Shown: one piece after another, positions 1 to 7,526 of the stretch
Position numbering within the stretch: the first letter of the stretch is position 1
Layout of the letters: each line of letters opens with the position of its first letter
Assembly: GCA_028679185.1 (NCBI GenBank)
Contig: JAJRBZ010000047.1
Span: 1-39,021, forward strand
Source of the DNA: Methanoregula sp.
GTDB taxonomy: Archaea > Halobacteriota > Methanomicrobia > Methanomicrobiales > Methanospirillaceae
DNA length: 39,021 nucleotides
Direction of reading: 5' to 3'
Translations under genes and position numbers: made by a program
Notes under the pieces: generated by a model
The model's input: only the letters and a program-made list of their open reading frames with translations
Told to the model about the DNA's origin: nothing
Database searches by the model: none

Positions 1-1
1 C

Positions 2-112
2 CCGAGGGAAGGCAAGTGGATTCCAAAAGATGGTGTGAATCCACACGAATGTCCACGGAATGAAAATTTCATGCAACTTCAGAAACAGAGTAGTGAACGA
101 CTACTCCGATGA
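2..112 (+). CDS. 3' end of an unidentified gene, cut by the window edge
   Basis: An open frame enters from the left edge and ends at TGA 110-112, giving 36 residues that include GKWIPKDGVNPHECPRNE. The composition is protein-like and highly charged. The Cys and His in NPHECPRN could bind metal. I do not recognise the family. The start lies outside the window, so length and function cannot be judged. Confidence 0.4.
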   Translation, partial: PREGKWIPKDGVNPHECPRNENFMQLQKQSSERLLR

Positions 113-183
113 ATGTGCATTGATTTTGGACTGTTCCAAAAAGACAATTAGCCCAAAGAAATGTACTAATCCATGTGCGATCT

Positions 184-205
184 GCTAACAGAACGCGAAT
201 ATGAA
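184..205 (+). repeat. dispersed repeat, copy A
   Basis: First of four copies of a 21-22 bp word, GCYAACAGAACGCGAATATGA. Similarity to copy D (1433) continues for about 55 bp past the core and includes a GC-rich hairpin, here GGGCAGAAACGCCCTGCCC at 233-251. Copies sit about 318, 575 and 356 bp apart, too irregular for a CRISPR array. Function unknown. Confidence 0.6.
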
Positions 206-259
206 CGCCATTATTGCGTCGTTAAAAGAGATGGGCAGAAACGCCCTGCCCGGCGTGTC

Positions 260-478
260 CTACACCGATATATTCCACAGGATCCCCTGTTGAGACAGGA
301 TCATCTCCTCCATAACTATAATATCCAGTATCCCCAATTGGCAACCACCGGCCCGGCGCAGACGAACTATTGCACCATGTGTAAATAAATTGAACTTTTT
401 TGCGACGGCAACCGGATGGACCCGCTTACCCGCATGTTCTTTGAGGTATTTTTCGATGCGAATTTCAAGAGGTTTCAT
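260..478 (-). pseudogene. remnant of a small winged-helix-like protein
   Basis: From ATG 478 the reading starts MKPLEIRIEKYLKEHAGKRV and continues through HPVAVAKKFNLFTHGAIVRLRR, which resembles a helix-turn-helix or winged-helix unit. After about residue 45 the frame loses protein character. A different frame of the same strand then reads YSYGGDDPVSTGDPVEYIG and ends in a stop inside repeat copy A, so a frameshift near position 345 is likely. The frame is open to 260 as it stands. This is inference from composition only; no family is recognised. Confidence 0.35.
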
Positions 479-501
479 CCGCACGCTCACCGCTGCTAAC
501 C

Positions 502-522
502 GCCAACAGAACGCGAATATGA
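502..522 (+). repeat. dispersed repeat, copy B
   Basis: Exact copy of the core word GCCAACAGAACGCGAATATGA, without the GC-rich hairpin seen downstream of copies A and D. Confidence 0.6.
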
Positions 523-585
523 GCTTATTTATTCTCTAAATAAAAAAAGATAAAATTACCTAGATGCCAACGATGCGACTAACGC

Positions 586-801
586 TTATTTCTTTTTCAT
601 CGCCTGCTTAATCATCTTCAAGGTCTCAACCTTGTGCTTTATGTATCCTACCTTGAACTCTTTATGCATGATCCGCTAATCGAGCTTACGCTGTATAATT
701 TCCTTTTTCGTCGCTTCGTCGAGTGTTTCCCATGAAGCCAGCTCAGCCCATTTGGTCTGACCCATGTACATTTCTAGATTACCTTCAGGTTTTTGCACCA
801 T
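586..801 (-). pseudogene. small charged protein gene interrupted by an in-frame TAG
   Basis: Reading from ATG 801 gives MVQKPEGNLEMYMGQTKWAE, then LASWETLDEATKKEIIQRKLD, then TAG at 676-678, then RIMHKEFKVGYIKHKVETLK and MIKQAMKKK to TAA at 586-588. Coding character (charged amphipathic helices) is the same on both sides of the TAG, so this was or is one 71-codon gene. A nonsense mutation is the simplest explanation, because the neighbourhood is full of broken genes. Readthrough as pyrrolysine is possible in principle in some methanogens, but nothing here supports it. Family not recognised. Confidence 0.5.
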
Positions 802-1076
802 TTCGTTTCAACTTCATAGGTTTATGTTGTTCTCACTATCTGGGACTGACATTTTTCTGATGATGAAACGAGAAGGCGTTGTTACGTCTAATCCCTTCGG
901 TTTGAATCTTTACACAATGTAATATACCAACTCATCGCATCACTCCTCCGGAAAAGTTGGACGGGAAGATCCGATGAAGGATATGTTGCTCCTAAGAAAA
1001 ACCTTGGTAGGACCTTCCTTGATTGACTACATATCTATATGACCATATAAGCGTTGGTACCCTCACCATGAGAAAC

Positions 1077-1097
1077 GCCAACAGAACGATGATATGA
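1077..1097 (+). repeat. dispersed repeat, copy C (diverged)
   Basis: GCCAACAGAACGATGATATGA differs from the core at two or three positions in the middle. The flanks do not match the other copies. Confidence 0.5.
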
Positions 1098-1190
1098 GGG
1101 TCTGTATTCCATATAGAAGAAACGACAAGCCTGGGATATTGATTGCTAATGATTAAAAGAAAAGTTTCGAAATGTCCGTTTGATGAAAAA

Positions 1191-1340
1191 TCAACGCTCA
1201 TCTGCGGGAGATGTTGAATCGGGTACAGGTACCCCTTCACATGGTTGATGATCCCGATACCCTGCCCCAGTGAAGAACTTTCCGCACTTTTTACATTGAT
1301 GGGGAAGGTTTTTTTGTCTATAAACCATCTTTGGAGACAT
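1191..1340 (-). CDS. 49-aa zinc-finger-like small protein
   Basis: From ATG 1340 the frame reads MSPKMVYRQKNLPHQCKKCG, then KFFTGAGYRDHQPCEGVPVP, and ends at TGA 1191-1193. Residues C16, C19, H31 and C34 form a CxxC-x11-HxxC pattern that fits a single zinc-binding finger. The C-terminal tail is Pro/Ser/Asp rich. No clear ribosome binding site is seen. It stands alone in a decayed region, so it could be a survivor or a remnant. Role unknown; nucleic-acid binding would be a guess from the fold. Confidence 0.5.
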   Translation of the reverse strand: MSPKMVYRQKNLPHQCKKCGKFFTGAGYRDHQPCEGVPVPDSTSPADER

Positions 1341-1432
1341 ATTACACGTTGATCTTCTTTCTCGTTATCTGTCTCGGTATAAGGATGTTGTTAGTAATCA
1401 CCAATGTTTGTTGTCGTGGCTGTCCGACTTCT

Positions 1433-1454
1433 GCCAACAGAACGCGAATATGAA
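1433..1454 (+). repeat. dispersed repeat, copy D
   Basis: The core word matches copies A and B. Similarity to copy A extends to about 1505 and includes a hairpin, GGGCGGAATCGCTCCGCGCCC-like, at about 1482-1502. The stem is conserved although the bases differ from those in copy A. Confidence 0.6.
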
Positions 1455-1794
1455 CATCTGTAGAACGCCGGTAAAAGATGTGGGCGGAATCGCTCCGCGC
1501 CCTAACGACCTTGGTGTTTTACTGGTCTTTTAGTTTATTAAGGAGTAGTATGAGGCTCACCTGATAACTGTTAAAGCAGGATTGTTGCCTTATTATATGG
1601 GGACAAAGGAGAGTCATCATTCATACCAATACATTCTGATGTGAACAAGCTCGTCTACAAGGCTGACCAGCGTGTGGGGAGTCATCGCAATCGATGAACT
1701 ATCGAATTGGAAATGATAAAATCTTTCTTAATAGCAAATTTTGAAAAATAACCTAACCAAATTTTTCCCGGTTAATTCCGTGGGGTCTTCCGAC

Positions 1795-1950
1795 TTACAA
1801 ATGAATAAAATATATCGTTGGTTGAGCAATTAAAAAATAAAGAATACAAAAAACCCCGAAAGCAATAATTATAACAATTACAATTTGCTCCCATAAGGGC
1901 AATTCTGCAAATAAACCGAAGATTCCACCACCACCGCTACGCAATGCCAT
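1795..1950 (-). CDS. 51-aa single-pass membrane small protein
   Basis: From ATG 1950 the frame reads MALRSGGGGIFGLFAELPLW, followed by EQIVIVIIIAFGVFCILYFL and IAQPTIYFIHL, and stops at TAA 1795-1797. Residues 23-41 are a strong transmembrane helix after a Gly-rich N-terminus. TTAGGT sits directly before the ATG and an AT-rich TATA-like stretch lies upstream. I do not recognise a family. Uninterrupted coding with a clean hydrophobic segment argues that it is real despite its size. Confidence 0.5.
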   Translation of the reverse strand: MALRSGGGGIFGLFAELPLWEQIVIVIIIAFGVFCILYFLIAQPTIYFIHL

Positions 1951-2110
1951 ACCTAACAATATTAAATTGGGTAATTATCATTTGTGATTTTGACGTAAGG
2001 CTATTTTTCCCATGCACCGTCACACTATTGCATGAATAACAGTGTCACGCCCTTTCTCATTTCGATACTCTTTTATGATCTGGAAAAATAGGCATTGTTA
2101 GGTTGGTTTC

Positions 2111-2362
2111 ATTATTGAGGAAGAGGGGAGAACAATTAACAAGATCGGAATTAATGTCAGACGACACAAGGAGTTAATCCATCGCCTGTCCGAGTTAATT
2201 GTGGCTTCCGGCATTGGTCCGGAGATCAGCACATCACAATTGATTGATACGATAGCAGATGAACCAACATTTACAAAGAAAGAATGTGTTTATCTTGGAT
2301 TGTATCTGGCATCAATCAATGACTTTGATAAACACATCCCCACAGAGGAAAAATCTCATTAG
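2111..2362 (+). pseudogene. ORF remnant without a usable start codon
   Basis: The frame from 2111 to TAG 2360-2362 encodes 83 residues with good coding character, for example NVRRHKELIHRLSELIVASG and TIADEPTFTKKECVYLGLYL. The upstream codons in frame include TAG at 2096-2098 and no ATG, GTG or TTG before residue 31. The N-terminus therefore appears lost, or initiation uses ATT. It is helical and charged with no recognised domain. Confidence 0.4.
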
Positions 2363-2466
2363 ATGGACAATTTCAGGTCCTTCTTTTCCCTTGCCGCATA
2401 GGAACGTCCCCCCATTATCCCATCTTTGCATTCATCCATAGGGCATGGCGTTAATGCAGGATTTAT

Positions 2467-2634
2467 TCATCTCACATTTTTCAAATCCATCTTAACCCAG
2501 TTATGACACCGGGGACACCGTACCTTCACAGGTCTTCTCGATTTTTGCAGACTGGCGAGCCGTATTCCCATGTATGTCCATTTATGACTGCAACGATGAC
2601 AGGTAACATGGCAGCTCGTGTATTGGCTGTCCAT
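2467..2634 (-). CDS. 55-aa zinc-ribbon small protein
   Basis: From ATG 2634 the frame reads MDSQYTSCHVTCHRCSHKWT, then YMGIRLASLQKSRRPVKVRC, then PRCHNWVKMDLKNVR, and stops at TGA 2467-2469. Cys12 and Cys15 pair with Cys40 and Cys43 as a CxxC-x24-CxxC zinc ribbon. A basic stretch (KSRRPVKVR) lies between the knuckles. Small zinc-ribbon proteins of this type are common in methanogens and mostly uncharacterised; nucleic-acid binding is plausible but not shown. No strong ribosome binding site is present. Confidence 0.6.
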   Translation of the reverse strand: MDSQYTSCHVTCHRCSHKWTYMGIRLASLQKSRRPVKVRCPRCHNWVKMDLKNVR

Positions 2635-2969
2635 ACATCATCATGCAGGAATGGGAGGTATGAACAGTATGCAGGTGAAGGGTGAAAGTGCAATCATGGA
2701 AGACCGGTCAGTCCCGTTCTCGGTATCAATATGAAGTTCCTTACAAACCTTCTGTGTCCAAACAAGTCATTGATACACTATCTGATTTACCCGTAATTCT
2801 TGGGCAACTCCTGAAAATTCCACATACGTGAAGTAACAGTTCCAAAAATCCCAAATTGGAGCAATTAATATGGTCTGAATGCCAAATTCTTGGGAAAAAT
2901 CCCATTCATTTACATTTCTCATGCTATGATGACCAAAACATAAAAAAAGCATCAGATAAAATAAAAACT

Positions 2970-3512
2970 ATGTACGTTCCCACCAGGATTTTTTTCACAA
3001 AAGGGGTAGGTGTTCATAAAGACCGTCTTGCTTCTTTTGAACTTGCATTGAGGAAAGCTGGTGTTGAAAAGTGCAATCTTGTATATGTTTCGAGTATCTT
3101 CCCCCCAAAATGTAAACAGATATCAAAATCAGAAGGATTGAAATGTCTACAGCCGGGCGGAATTACCTTTTGTGTCATGGCAAGAAACGAAACCAACGAG
3201 CCCAACCGCCTGGTTTCAGCCGCAATTGGCCTTGCCCTTCCCAGCGCTTCAGAAGAATACGGGTACCTGTCCGAGCATCATGCTTTCGGCGAGACTGAAA
3301 AAAAGACCGGGGAATATGCAGAGGATCTTGCAGCAACAATGCTTGCAACCACCCTTGGCATCGAATTCGATATAAATGCAGCATGGTCAGAACGCGAGCA
3401 AACCTATAAAGCAAGCGGAAAAATTATCAAGACCCAGAATACATGCCAGTCTGCAGAGGGAGATAAAAACGGCCTGTGGACCACAACAATCGCAGTGGCT
3501 GTATTTATATAA
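2970..3512 (+). CDS. pdaD: pyruvoyl-dependent arginine decarboxylase
   Basis: PdaD decarboxylates arginine to agmatine, the first step of archaeal polyamine synthesis. Its catalytic pyruvoyl group forms by self-cleavage of the chain. The product from ATG 2970 is 180 aa, close to the roughly 165 aa of the Methanocaldococcus enzyme. The cleavage site is visible as YVSSIFPP, with Ser41-Ser42 as the expected scissile pair. The family segment [18 protein letters not shown] follows. An earlier in-frame ATG at 2856 would add 38 residues not typical of the family, so I prefer 2970. No Shine-Dalgarno sequence precedes it, which fits a leaderless transcript. The gene stands alone. Confidence 0.9.
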   Translation: MYVPTRIFFTKGVGVHKDRLASFELALRKAGVEKCNLVYVSSIFPPKCKQISKSEGLKCLQPGGITFCVMARNETNEPNRLVSAAIGLALPSASEEYGYLSEHHAFGETEKKTGEYAEDLAATMLATTLGIEFDINAAWSEREQTYKASGKIIKTQNTCQSAEGDKNGLWTTTIAVAVFI

Positions 3513-3660
3513 CGAAAGAAATCAGGATAATTAAGCGGCATATCGCCCAGAATATTTCATGAACAGCCAATGAATTTTCTCTCATTTTTATACAGCAGAT
3601 AATCGCGGTGATAAAGAACCAGGAGAAAAAGTTCTGACTATTCCACCATTATTCCGGTTT

Positions 3661-4422
3661 TTAAGATCTTTCCTGTGCAAATATCCGGATTTTCTGAGCG
3701 AGGTTCAGCACTGCAATCCGGGCCGGACTATCAGCCGGAATTTGTGAAACCGGCGTTGCAGCAAGATCGGCGGCTTCCACCTGAGAGTCATCAGGAATTA
3801 TTGCTATCGGTATATCCTTTCCGATGTCAACCGGTGCAGTCCCTGACTTGAAACGATTAAAGACTATGTGAATTCGTTCCGGTTCAAGTCCCAGCTGCAT
3901 TGCAATCTCTTTTATACGGGCAAAAGTACGCAATCCTCTTGCACCTGGATCACTCACGATAAGCAGCATATCCGGTTTTCCTATTGTTCCCCTGCTGATA
4001 TGCTCCATACCAGCCTCCGTATCTATGACAATAAACCTGTACTCACGTTCAAGCTGGAACATACATTCCGTTAACAGGTCGTTGGCAAAACAATAACAAC
4101 CGCTTCCCTCAGGGCGTCCCATTGCAACAAGATCGAACCCATGTGCTTCGACCAGGGCCTGGCGAAACCGGAGCCGGATATAATCCTGGCGGTTCATTCC
4201 AGGTGGAATATGACGGGTGAAGGCCTCTTCACGCATACTGCCCAGTGTTTCGACAACGGTGACACCAAGTGCTTCGTGCAGGTTCGCATTCGGGTCGGCA
4301 TCGACAGCCAGAACGGGTGTTTCCCCAATGTCAATGAACGATCGGATAAGCAGGGAACTGACCGTCGTCTTCCCGGTTCCTCCTTTACCTGATAATGCAA
4401 TAGTAAATGGACGTTTTGGCAT
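3661..4422 (-). CDS. cooC: CooC/AcsF-type nickel-insertion ATPase
   Basis: This MinD-like P-loop ATPase is of the type that matures the nickel active sites of CODH and acetyl-CoA synthase. The 253-aa product has the deviant Walker A SGKGGTGKTT at residues 11-20, a switch-like VDADPNANL at 40-48, and the CxC metal-binding pair at Cys109/Cys111 (SGCYCFAND) that marks CooC, CooC-like and AcsF proteins. Dimerisation through CxC and Ni(II) binding are known for the family. It is the last gene of the acs cluster, 36 nt after the methyltransferase, which suggests its client is AcsB (A-cluster). AcsF and CooC cannot be told apart by reading alone. Confidence 0.88.
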   Translation of the reverse strand: MPKRPFTIALSGKGGTGKTTVSSLLIRSFIDIGETPVLAVDADPNANLHEALGVTVVETLGSMREEAFTRHIPPGMNRQDYIRLRFRQALVEAHGFDLVAMGRPEGSGCYCFANDLLTECMFQLEREYRFIVIDTEAGMEHISRGTIGKPDMLLIVSDPGARGLRTFARIKEIAMQLGLEPERIHIVFNRFKSGTAPVDIGKDIPIAIIPDDSQVEAADLAATPVSQIPADSPARIAVLNLAQKIRIFAQERS

Positions 4423-4458
4423 TAATCCACCTTTGATTAACCTGGTATGGGGGTACGC

Positions 4459-5493
4459 TCACTTTTCCCTGTGCCTGATTCGTCCTGAGATCTCTGCTGC
4501 TGTCTGCATAATTGCAAGGGCACCATTCCGGTCAGCAAACCGTATGCCGCAGCTGGGCGTGATAAGGGATTGTGCATCAAAAAGGTCTTCGGGCATTCGT
4601 GCACAGAGCTGAGTTCTCACAGCAAGATACCGTTGATAGAGAGATTCGGTAGTTTCAGTTGCAAAGATTTTGTATTCTGCCGGAACTATGCCCCATGCCA
4701 CAATCCCCCCTTGCTCCATGTATGCGATTATTGCATCGGCATATAACAAAAATTCCTTTGCTGTTGCATAAGCGTCAATGGATATCAATGAAGGGCGTAG
4801 ATCCAAAACAAATTCCCAGTCAGTATTCGAGCAGCAGTGGATGCCAAGCCCACCTTCAACGAGAGCAGCAATATCCTCCCACCCGGATCGTACTGTTTCC
4901 TGATCAACCGGTACTACGGACGATCCCAGCGAAGCAAGGTACGGTTCGTTTAAGACTACTACAGTTTCCGCGACACCAGTCTTTTGTCTCATTTCCATTT
5001 CGCACCAGCGTGCCTTGAGTGCGATCATTTTTGAAAGCACATCAGCAAGTTGTGCATCGTAATAGATCGGGCGTTTATTTGCATCAACTACCTGCATACC
5101 AAACGTGACCGGCCCGGTCAGCTGGCATTTCAGCACTTTTGCACAAGGGAGATTACGGGTCATCATTTCGATGAAACCGGATGCATATTCCTTGTGCAGC
5201 CCATACGGCGTAAAGTTACCTTCAAAATAATCCATATACACCTGTTCCAGGGAAGCTGTCTGGTCAGTTGTACTGTTAAAAAGAAGCCGTTCCTCCCTTA
5301 TCATCCTTCCTGGCAACTGTTCGGAATCGTTAAAGACAATACGTTCCAGCAGCCCCCTTTCAGGAAGGGTTGGCACATACGGAAACTCGGGGAATATTTC
5401 CAGAATATCCCTGCACGCTTCCCCGGGATCTGTGTGGGGAAGTGCGCCTATGCCTGTGGCCAGGGAATGTGGTGAAAGGATCATCTTTGCCAT
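4459..5493 (-). CDS. MetE-core methyltransferase, probable corrinoid-dependent methionine synthase (MesB-like)
   Basis: A 344-aa protein of the UROD/MetE-like fold that lacks the N-terminal half of classical MetE. Zinc ligands of the MetE core can be placed: H219 and C221 in GIHCCSN, D240 (ISIDAY) near the usual Glu position, and C315 in ITPSCGI. Core MetE proteins of the MesB group take methyl from the corrinoid iron-sulfur protein to make methionine, as shown for the Dehalococcoides enzyme, and their genes lie near acs genes, as here. The start at 5493 was chosen because GGAAGGGG lies 6-13 nt upstream and it begins 4 nt after the acsV stop. An earlier in-frame start would run through acsV. 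A methyltransferase feeding the corrinoid protein is an alternative. Confidence 0.75.
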   Translation of the reverse strand: MAKMILSPHSLATGIGALPHTDPGEACRDILEIFPEFPYVPTLPERGLLERIVFNDSEQLPGRMIREERLLFNSTTDQTASLEQVYMDYFEGNFTPYGLHKEYASGFIEMMTRNLPCAKVLKCQLTGPVTFGMQVVDANKRPIYYDAQLADVLSKMIALKARWCEMEMRQKTGVAETVVVLNEPYLASLGSSVVPVDQETVRSGWEDIAALVEGGLGIHCCSNTDWEFVLDLRPSLISIDAYATAKEFLLYADAIIAYMEQGGIVAWGIVPAEYKIFATETTESLYQRYLAVRTQLCARMPEDLFDAQSLITPSCGIRFADRNGALAIMQTAAEISGRIRHREK

Positions 5494-5497
5494 TGGA

Positions 5498-7399
5498 TTA
5501 CCCCTTCCTGAGCCTGCATTCATCCAAGAGTTGCTGGACCATCGGGAACAAGGTGAGATCCGTGTGCGGTAAAAATGTACTTGAGGTATACTCATCCATA
5601 AACGAAGGTTCGGCATTGAGTTCAATATACGCGATTTTTTTAGCGATATCATCGAGAGTTTTTCGCACCCCCCGGTTAATCAGCGCAAGGTTCGCACCCG
5701 TTATTGCACCATTCCCGATATTTTTTATCTGGTCCAGTCCGATCTCCGGGATTAAACCGATAATCGTCGCATTTTTCTTGTTTAAAAAATTACCAAATGC
5801 CCCGGCAAAGTAAATGGTGTTGATTTCGTGCCGGGTCACGCCCGCCTGTTTCATGAGGGTCACACAGGCAGCATGAATCGATGCCTTGCTCATGATAAGG
5901 TTCTTGATATCATTTTCCGTGATAACGATATCCTTCCCGATATCTGTTTCAGCTGCAAATGCCACTACAAACTCCGGGAAGTGAGCGCCCGTCCGGACTC
6001 TTTTATGTTCTATTTGGGTATTTATCCGTCCGGTCCTGTCAATGACACACGCGGAGATGAGTTCTGCAAGCAGGTCAATTAATCCGGACCCGGTAATGCC
6101 CCGTGGTTTGATGTTGTTTATTGTGCTGTAAGTAGGATCGAGAGTATAAGGATCGATGGTAATTTTCTCGATCGCACCCGGATTTGCCCTCATGCCAAAA
6201 AGGACTTCCCCGCCTTCGAGTGCAGGTCCTGCAGCGCCGGCGCAGGAAAACATCCATTCCTTGTTTCCGAGCACCACTTCGAAGTTTGTGCCGATATCGA
6301 TCAACAACGAGATCTCGTCATGTTCGCTCATACCGCAGGAAATGATATCAGCGATAATGTCGCCCCCGATGAAGTCGCTGACAGCAGGGAAGGCAAAGAG
6401 CCCGCAGTTCTGGTTACCGGCAATACCAATCCTGCCTGCCGCTACTGATAATGCCCGCTGGACCACCGGCACATAGGGTTCCGCGATAATATATGCCGGG
6501 TCAATCCCAAGGAGCATATGGGTCATTACCGTATTACCGGCAACCACCACTTCGTAGATATCCTCCCTGTCGATACCGGCAGAATTCGAAGCAGCGGTGA
6601 GTGCTGTATTGATGCTCTCAGCAGCGAGTGCCTGGAGTTTCACAAGCCCGTTTTTCTTCGCAAAATTCACGCGTGCAAGGATATCTTCACCACAGCTAAT
6701 CTGTTTGTTGTAATTCGAGGCAACCGCCACCACCTTCCCTCTGAGCAGATCCCATATATAGGCAACCACAGTTGTTGAACCGAGATCGATCGCTGCACCA
6801 AAGATGCGGTTTGATGTGTCATTCTCCTGGAGATCAACAAGGCGATACCCCCCGGGTACAAGAGCAATTGTTCCGGTGACTCTCCAGTTACTATGACGAA
6901 GGAGTGTCGGAATTTCGCGCATGACTTCCAGCGGAACATAGACCTTTTCAGCAACCGGACCCCCCCATTTCTGGATACCCCATAAAAGCCGGGTCAGGTC
7001 CGGTGAGGGATCGGCGAGGGTTGGTGGCTCCAGTTCGACGTAATATTTCCTGACCGATGGATGCAGCTCAATCTGGGTATCCCTGCCTTCGATGAGGATT
7101 TTTTGTTCCTGGATAAGGGTACTCTCGGGAATAAGCACCTGCAGATCGCCCTGCACGGTTGTCTCGCAGGCAAGACAGGCACCTTTATTCAGTTCATCCT
7201 CGCTAAAAAACCGCAGATATTTCTGCTGGTCAAATTCTGCTCTTCCTGATTGCAGGTAGACAATGCACTTACCGCATTTGCCCTGCCCACCGCAGACGAC
7301 ATTAATACTGATGCCAGCCCTCTGGGCAGCATCAAGAATGGTACTTCCGCGAGGCACATCGATCTTGCGATAACCGGGAAGAAAGGTTACGGTGCGCAT
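5498..7399 (-). CDS. acsV: corrinoid Fe-S protein reductive activator (AcsV/RACo-like ASKHA ferredoxin)
   Basis: The 633-aa protein starts with a [2Fe-2S] plant-type ferredoxin domain, with ligands visible as C36, C42, C45 and C75 or C78 (CGGQGKCGKC; GACLACET). A linker follows, then an ASKHA-type ATPase (AAIDLGSTTVVAYIWDLL, about residue 206) and Gly-rich phosphate-binding loops near the C-terminus (GAFGNFL, GAITGANLALI). Family members use ATP to return Co(II) of the corrinoid protein to the active Co(I) state after accidental oxidation. Its position between acsC and the methyltransferase gene supports AcsCD as its substrate. The 127-nt gap to acsC could hold a promoter, but I see no convincing TATA box. 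Confidence 0.9.
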   Translation of the reverse strand: MRTVTFLPGYRKIDVPRGSTILDAAQRAGISINVVCGGQGKCGKCIVYLQSGRAEFDQQKYLRFFSEDELNKGACLACETTVQGDLQVLIPESTLIQEQKILIEGRDTQIELHPSVRKYYVELEPPTLADPSPDLTRLLWGIQKWGGPVAEKVYVPLEVMREIPTLLRHSNWRVTGTIALVPGGYRLVDLQENDTSNRIFGAAIDLGSTTVVAYIWDLLRGKVVAVASNYNKQISCGEDILARVNFAKKNGLVKLQALAAESINTALTAASNSAGIDREDIYEVVVAGNTVMTHMLLGIDPAYIIAEPYVPVVQRALSVAAGRIGIAGNQNCGLFAFPAVSDFIGGDIIADIISCGMSEHDEISLLIDIGTNFEVVLGNKEWMFSCAGAAGPALEGGEVLFGMRANPGAIEKITIDPYTLDPTYSTINNIKPRGITGSGLIDLLAELISACVIDRTGRINTQIEHKRVRTGAHFPEFVVAFAAETDIGKDIVITENDIKNLIMSKASIHAACVTLMKQAGVTRHEINTIYFAGAFGNFLNKKNATIIGLIPEIGLDQIKNIGNGAITGANLALINRGVRKTLDDIAKKIAYIELNAEPSFMDEYTSSTFLPHTDLTLFPMVQQLLDECRLRKG

Positions 7400-7526
7400 G
7401 GTGATCTGTCCTTAATACTACCATTTGGGAGAGAGATAAGAAATATGCTCTGGTAATTATCCCCGTTCTTTTTCGTTAACAACGGAAAAAATCATGAGAA
7501 CACCATACCACCACAGAATATCAGCC

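Noticed and set aside
173-388. 71-codon plus-strand frame starting in repeat copy A
   Set aside because: Arg/Gln/His-rich composition of a non-coding frame, overlapping a better minus-strand reading.
586-801. Pyrrolysine-containing protein
   Set aside because: A lone TAG in a region full of pseudogenes is far more likely a mutation; no pyl gene is in view.
992-1240. 82-codon frame on the minus strand
   Set aside because: It overlaps the zinc-finger frame at 1191-1340 in another phase and its composition looks random.
184-1454. CRISPR array formed by the four short repeats
   Set aside because: Only four copies, spaced 318-575 bp apart, with imperfect units and no regular spacers. No CRISPR array is visible anywhere in the window.
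7400-7526. Separate promoter for acsV
   Set aside because: The 127-nt gap is suggestive but I could not place a convincing TATA box.
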